12,320 nucleotides of DNA. It comes from Dunaliella salina (lineage: Eukaryota; Chlorophyta; Chlorophyceae; Chlamydomonadales; Dunaliellaceae). The first letter of the stretch is position 1. Each line of letters begins with the position of its first letter. A program made the position numbers and the translations under genes. Below, in pieces: positions 8,117 through 12,320 of this stretch. The DNA is taken from assembly GCA_002284615.2 (NCBI GenBank), contig MU069902.1:199456-211775 (forward strand). The letters are read 5' to 3'. Under the pieces are notes generated by a model that saw only the letters and a list, made by a program, of their open reading frames with translations, was not told where the DNA came from and searched no databases.

Positions 8117-9380
8117 GCAACCAATTGGTGCAATCCTAAAATTCGGACTGCTTACAAATAGGGTTCTCCCTCCCTTGTCGAGTCAGCGCTTGATAAAACA
8201 GGTAGCATTTTTGTGAAGAAATTTGGTACAGGACTTTTATGTACAACCAACTCCCTGGCGATTAGCTTTATCATTCGGCACGTTTTATGCAAAGTGTGGG
8301 AAAGAGGAATTATGTACAAGACAAAAAGTCTGTGCCTTGCACACACACAAGTGTGCGCTGCATGGGGTGGGAAAAAGTCAATGTCTTTGCTGGGTAAGAG
8401 CACACATGCGTATTGGGAAATTCTCACTGTCATCTGGCTTGCTGTGACGGCGGGTCACACCACTTAGAGGCATAGCTACCCTTAGGAGTGGCGTGTGAAG
8501 ACAAATGAAGACACAAAACAGCAAAGCAGGACCCAAGACAAAAGCTTCAGAGAGTGATTGACAGTTCCGTAATTTCAGTTTGTGGGCTTATAAGCTGCTG
8601 GCACCTGTGGGTTCAACTTGCTTAGCAAGACATGTAAAAGGGAAGGAAAGGGTTATATTGCTGTACCTGCCTGTGGGGGCAGCTTAGCTGATGCAGAAAC
8701 AAGTGATTGTAACCAGACCATTCCAATCTGAAAGCAAGATGGAAAAGTAAGATTACAATGGAATCCAAAACTTAAGCAATAAGTTTGACTGCTCAGCTAA
8801 CCCCCAAAAAATTAATGAAGAATGAAGCTCAAGGCAGAGCAGGCAGAATGCAGGCAAGAGGTGATGAGCACATTGTTGACCTGCCTGTGCTGAATTCGGC
8901 CGTCTGAGATTGCTGAATAGGGTGGCCTACAGCTTAGGAAGTGGTGTATGCACAGTGAGAGGGGTTTTACTCCTGTTTGCATTTGCCTGCAGGAACACGA
9001 TTCTCCAAACTCTGAACATGAAACATGGTGTGCTTTCCCTGAGAGAACAATCATTCCTTATTCTGGTTGCAAGGCACATTGTTTTCGGTTTGCCTGACAT
9101 ATGCTAAGATAGAAACTCACGCGCAGTTAGAGGACCTTCCCTTGATGCACGCGGCCTTTGGCTTGCGTAGACTTTTCTTTCTTGTTTTCTTTTCTCACTC
9201 GCAATCTAAACTCTTGGTGAAGCTCATCTAGCAGCGGGACACCGCCGCAGAAGAATGTGGTCACCCAAGATCGAAACGACAATGTTCAAACAAGTAAATA
9301 GTTGATGCTGGGTTGGGCTCCATAGGGATCTGACCTTCAGCCAGATTGTTCAGCTGCTCAGCCTGCTCAACTGTTCCAGC

Positions 9381-9617
9381 CACAGAAAAGAAAAGAAAAA
9401 CTACGGAGGCAGTCCCCACATCAATTAAGGAATAGGAAAGAAAAGAAAAGAAGAGAAGAGAAAAGAAAAGAAAAGAAAAGAAAAGAAAAGAAAAGGGAAG
9501 GAAAGGAAAGGAAAGAAAAGAAAAAAGAAAAGAAAAGAAAAGAAAAGAAAAGAAAAGAAAAGAAAAGAAAAACTACGCAGGCAGTGAAAACACTCCCCAC
9601 ACCAATTAAGGAAAAGG
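9381..9617. repeat. (AAAAG)n tract flanked by duplicated 35-45 bp segments
   Basis: Positions 9434-9572 contain only A and G (139 nt), mostly AAAAG units with some GGAAA and GAAGA variants. A flank copy with CTACGGAGGCAGT, then CCCCACATCAATTAAGGA, lies at 9399-9432. A second with CTACGCAGGCAGT, a GAAAACA insertion and CCCCACACCAATTAAGGA lies at 9571-9612. Each copy follows an AAAAG run. On the minus strand this reads as [segment]-(TTTTC)n twice over, just downstream of a retroelement ORF, and so may be a duplicated element 3' end and tail. Confidence 0.9.
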
Positions 9618-9699
9618 GGGTACCTAGGGCCGAGACACCATGTATCCACTTCACCAACAGAAAGCAGAAGAAAAAAATCAGTGGGGATCAGGTGGGTTA

Positions 9700-10335
9700 C
9701 TAGCAGTATCCCGTGCCTGACCTTGTTGAGAGTTGAAAAAAGGTTTTCTCAAGAGCACTTCTGGTGCTGGCAAGTTTGTAAGCAAGTTTGTAAGCATACA
9801 AGATAGAATAAGCATGAAGCTTCCGGACAAGCTTGGTGGCCTTGAAAGTGTCAAGACCAAGCTCCTTGAGAGGCTCCAATGTATGAGGGGTATAGATAAC
9901 TCCTCCCACACCTAGCAGGACAGTATGGAGGGTGACTTGAGCTGAGGCTCCAGAAAGATGACGACAAAGTTCGCGGTGCTGCAGCTTGGAGGCCTCAAGC
10001 TGGCTGTTGGGCCGGGTATCCTCACAGTATTTGACTTCAACAAGGTGGATGTGCCTCTGATCTGGGTGGAGCTGACTGGGGTCACGAGCCTTGATTGTTG
10101 GTGGAGTGGCTGTGGCTAGCGCTGGGTCCTCCCTGTTCCCCCCACGCCCCCCTGCATTTCTCAATTCATAACGAGGATTTGACCTTGGCGCTCCTTTCAG
10201 AGGAATAACTAACAGAGCATCAGGTCGGCTGGATTTGAGCCTGTCTTTATTAGGGAAGCGGCGTGGGAAAATATATTTAGGGAGGGTCCTATTGGTAGCG
10301 TGTTCTGGGATTGCAGGTCTTGCAAGGCAAGACGG
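9700..10335 (-). mobile_element. non-LTR retrotransposon C-terminal end: PD-(D/E)XK restriction-like endonuclease domain
   Basis: An open minus-strand frame runs from about 10335 to the TAG at 9702-9700. It reads NRTLPKYIFPRRFP, then SSRPDALLVIPLKGAP, a basic/Pro linker, HLVEVKYCEDTRP (E and K at about 10038-10030), QLEASKLQHRELC, and a tail with LLGVGGVIYT. The RPD followed by E-V-K is the PD-(D/E)XK signature, and its position after a CCHC finger is that of the restriction-like endonuclease (RLE) of R2-like and Dualen-like non-LTR elements. This enzyme nicks target DNA to prime reverse transcription. The frame is shifted relative to the finger ORF upstream (near 10320-10360), so the copy is inactive. 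A 12-bp tandem repeat inside it (9770-9793) duplicates the KLAY unit. The reading frame itself is intact across the nuclease. Confidence 0.8.
9770..9793. repeat. 12-bp tandem repeat inside the endonuclease ORF
   Basis: GCAAGTTTGTAA occurs twice in a row. It is a multiple of three, so it adds a repeated KLAY-type unit to the minus-strand protein without shifting the frame. Confidence 0.9.
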
Positions 10336-10339
10336 TCTG

Positions 10340-10705
10340 CACTGCCAGTGTCCATGGAGGCAATACCTGCCCCAAGAGGGCCTTTGCTGATGGCTTTTAG
10401 GAGGATTCTGCTAGCAATATTATGTCGCTCAGTTACCATACCAGACATGGTTGAATTTTTGCATCCTGATAAGATGTGAAGGGCACTGTCAAGTTCCCCA
10501 CAAAGGGGGCATTGTAGGCTGGTTGAAATTTTGAAGCGCACAGCATGTTTTTGATTGAATAGGGTACCTGTGCGGTATTTAAAAATGTTTTGCTTCATTT
10601 TGAAAGAGTGTAGACATGGTCCAAAAGGAATTGCTGATATTTTTGTGGATGCTGTGGGGTAGACTTTGGTAGAAAGAGTAGTACCTTGTGTTGATGTTGG
10701 CCTTT
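10340..10705 (-). mobile_element. non-LTR retrotransposon fragment: CCHC zinc-finger region upstream of the RLE domain
   Basis: The minus-strand frame carries FKYRTGTLFNQKHAVRFK and then CPLCGELDSALHILSGC (10511-10461). This is a C-x2-C-x7-H-x4-C finger like the one before the nuclease in R2-type elements. TERHNIASRILLKAISKGP and ADRLALQDL follow. Just upstream, in another frame, INTRYYSFYQSLP aligns with TGYYSYYQDFL in the copy at 11615-12103, so at least one frameshift lies near 10600-10620. A second frameshift separates it from the endonuclease frame. This fragment and the RLE segment are one element copy. Confidence 0.8.
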
Positions 10706-11560
10706 CCAAGCCACAGAAAAAATATCCATTAGATCAGAAATAAAACGGTTAGTCTCATTTCTAGTTCGTTTCTGCAAGAAGCGAAAGACTTCCTCATAAC
10801 TAACTTGAGTGCAATAAAAAGCGCCTGACTTGTCCTTAAAATTTCTGTGAGTGGAGGGGAAATCAGAGAACAGTTGTACAAGTTTCCTTCGAAGAGAACA
10901 CATAGGATCACAAGAACAAAGGAAAACATGTTTTTCATCCTGTAGTCCTCCTTGGTCACGTCTATCACATCCAGAAGTGTGCTCCCCTCAAACTGATGTC
11001 TCAATTTAGGATGCGTGCATGTAATTGAAATCGCGCTATGTTCCTCAACGTGTGCTTGCTTAAATCAAGATACAGATACCTAGGGACAGAAAGGGGCGCT
11101 CCATGAGCAGACAAAGGTTTAAAAGGAAGAGCCACCCAGTGATGTTGGTTGGCTAATTTGTTCACATGCTCAATGTGCTCTGTCAAGGCCCCCTTTTCCT
11201 TCCTTATTCTCAAATCAATAACAAACTCCCTCACTACTATAGGCTGCCCTGAACGATTCCCTGTGCTGCGTGACTGCGGCTTTGAACCACTGCAATTCTT
11301 TTGGTTCCGAGCTGCTCTCCACTAAGTGTGAAAATGGGAACATTAGTACCTTTCGAATTGAAATGCACCACTTCTAACTTTGAAACATTGATATTTAATC
11401 CCTTCCTCTGTGCATACCCATGCAATCCGTTCAGCATGAGCTGGAGCTCATTAGGATCATTGGCAGTAAGGCAAAGGTCGTCTGCATACAAGATATGCGT
11501 CACTTGGGTATCACTTGCACCTGTGACTACGCCTTCAAGGTTTTCTGCCAAGCAAGCATG
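10706..11560 (-). mobile_element. non-LTR retrotransposon fragment: reverse transcriptase (YADD) and C-terminal region, decayed
   Basis: Minus strand, 5' to 3': 11551-11237 reads ENLEGVVTGASDTQVTHILY, then ADDLCLTANDPNELQLMLNG and GLNINVSKLEVVHFNSKG. These are the catalytic YADD core and following motifs of a non-LTR reverse transcriptase. The next frame (11234-11001) reads a thumb-like part ending SKHTLRNIARFQLHARILN, broken by a TGA. After frameshifts, GCDRRDQGGLQDEKHVFLC (about 10965-10905) is a decayed C..C..H..C-like element, followed by MCSLRRKLVQLFSDFP and FISDLMDIFSVA (10745-10709). The N-terminal half of the RT is missing. This C-terminal end differs from the CCHC-RLE fragments on either side, so I take it as a separate family, inserted or juxtaposed. 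Stops and frameshifts show it is inactive. Confidence 0.75.
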
Positions 11561-11614
11561 TGTAGGGAGTTGGAGGTTGTGTTGAGCAAGCTTAAAATCG
11601 CTTCTTTTGTCTAT

Positions 11615-12103
11615 TTAGACCAGGCTTGCCCCTACAGGGCATTTGCTGAGGGCTTTTGTAATCATTCTGCCTGCAATGTTGTGGCGTTCAGTTTTCATGT
11701 TGGAGAAGATATGGTTTTGGCAGCCTGAGAGCATGTGTATTGCACTGTCCAAATGATGGCAGCCTGGGAGGGGACAAGATGGATCAGTTGACCTTTTAAA
11801 ACGTACTGCATGTTTTTGGTTGTAGAGGGTGCCTGTGTGGTACTGCAGGATGGTACGCTTCATGGGTACAGAAATGTTGGGCATATTTGTGAAGGCATTG
11901 CTGATATCTTTATCTACTTGTAACAAAAAGTCTTGGTAGTAAGAGTAGTAGCCTGTTTTGGCATCGGCATATCCACGCTTGTGTTTAGAGTGGATGTGGG
12001 ATTTGAGGGCACCTTGAAGATTGGGGAAATAGGTGAGCTTGTGTGCGGGTGGTGGACCTGCATATGTGCCTGCAGCATGCACTCTTTCTTCCTTGGCTAC
12101 CAT
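11615..12103 (-). mobile_element. second diverged copy of the CCHC region of an RLE-type non-LTR element
   Basis: An open frame of 162 codons ends at a TAA. It reads FPNLQGALKSHIHSKHKRG, TGYYSYYQDFLLQVDKDISN, ILQYHTGTLYNQKHAVRFK, then CPLPGCHHLDSAIHMLSGC (11776-11720; C-x4-C-x7-H-x4-C) and TERHNIAGRMITKALSKCP. It is homologous to the copy at 10340-10705, overlapping it from the YYSYYQ motif to KCPVGA. Here the sequence is cut off just after that point (about 11625), before the endonuclease. The ATG at 12103 is probably not a native start; upstream in-frame stops and a change of content near 12100 mark a junction with the plus-strand fragment. Confidence 0.75.
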
Positions 12104-12320
12104 GTCTTACTATCGACTTCCTTGTTTAAGTGTGTGCAGAAGTCAAACATTTGTGATCCAGTCCTTGACACTACAGACCATGGAAGCATTTCAGTTGTTT
12201 TCCGTGTTCCTGATGTTGCCCAATGTACTGATTGGACTCCCTCTTTTGAGCACGTATGTGGGATGGGACAGTGTGCAAGCAAAATGAGTTTGAGTTGGAA
12301 GCATGAGCGGCAACTTGCTT
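12098..12320 (+). mobile_element. partial non-LTR retrotransposon ORF: end of an EEP (apurinic-type) endonuclease domain
   Basis: A plus-strand frame (frame 2, no stop to the window edge) reads YHVLLSTSLFKCVQKSN, ICDPVLDTTDHGSISVVFRV, then PDVAQCTDWTPSFEH and SKMSLSWKHERQLA. The end of EEP/APE endonuclease domains in non-LTR elements is typically a hydrophobic 'D-x-hydrophobic-LxS' strand followed by an (S/T)DH motif and a hydrophobic strand. Here TDHGSISVVF fits, with the H as the catalytic residue. The RT should follow to the right. The fragment begins near 12098, head to head with the minus-strand element, so the front of the nuclease is missing. Recognition is by motif only. Confidence 0.6.

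Larger units (their letters stand above)
7513..9380. other. about 1.9 kb without a recognisable gene
   Basis: No frame on either strand resembles a known family with confidence. Visible items are a TGTAA (7752-7756, plus strand) that could be a poly(A) signal for a transcript ending here, a hairpin at 7872-7888, an 18-bp tandem duplication at 8081-8116, and a plus-strand stretch at about 8213-8467 that may be a badly decayed zinc-finger region of a retroelement. Confidence 0.6.

Noticed and set aside
9421..9657. Phe/Ser-rich minus-strand frames across the AAAAG tract
   Set aside because: They are translations of the (TTTTC)n microsatellite; two frames give equally repetitive Phe/Leu/Ser strings.
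11301..11585. 94-codon plus-strand frame over the reverse transcriptase
   Set aside because: It is the antisense shadow of the minus-strand YADD-containing frame, which has clear motif support.
1..12320. tRNA, rRNA, CRISPR, phage or bacterial defence system
   Set aside because: No cloverleaf with A and B boxes, no rRNA-like sequence, no repeat-spacer array and no prokaryotic operon structure were seen; the intron-exon structure is eukaryotic.

Overview
The window looks like nuclear DNA from a flagellated green alga, probably a chlorophycean of the Dunaliella/Volvocales kind. The signs are a mid-range base composition, short GT-AG introns with donors close to GTGAG and acceptors close to CTGCAG, abundant microsatellites, a conserved ciliary gene, and decayed non-LTR retrotransposons of an algal type. 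The genus is inference. I saw no bacterial operon, rRNA, tRNA or CRISPR array.

Left part (1-5029, minus strand): three coding exons of CFAP36 (cilia- and flagella-associated protein 36), read right to left. They lie at 5029-4892, 750-538 and 220-74, all in phase 0, and the gene continues past the left edge through an intron holding a (TG)n repeat. Exons 1 and 2 are separated by a 4.1 kb intron full of repeat-like DNA. Intron 2 holds a 100-bp tandem duplication that copied the acceptor and start of exon 3.

Middle (5030-7512): about 0.7 kb of putative divergent promoter, then a plus-strand gene that I reconstruct from eight very small exons (5742 to about 7007). It would encode a protein of about 100 residues with one membrane segment, family not recognised. 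Downstream lies an acidic, RG-rich coding remnant with a frameshift and strong G-quadruplex potential.

Right part (7513-12320): about 1.9 kb without a recognisable gene, a 139-nt all-purine AAAAG tract, and then stacked non-LTR retrotransposon remnants. On the minus strand these are a CCHC finger plus PD-(D/E)XK (restriction-like) endonuclease end, a reverse transcriptase fragment with a YADD motif from a seemingly different family, and a second, diverged copy of the CCHC region. At the far right, on the plus strand, an open frame running off the window reads as the end of an apurinic-type (EEP) endonuclease domain. Finding both nuclease types here is compatible with dual-nuclease (Dualen/RandI-like) elements, but they sit in separate, oppositely oriented fragments.
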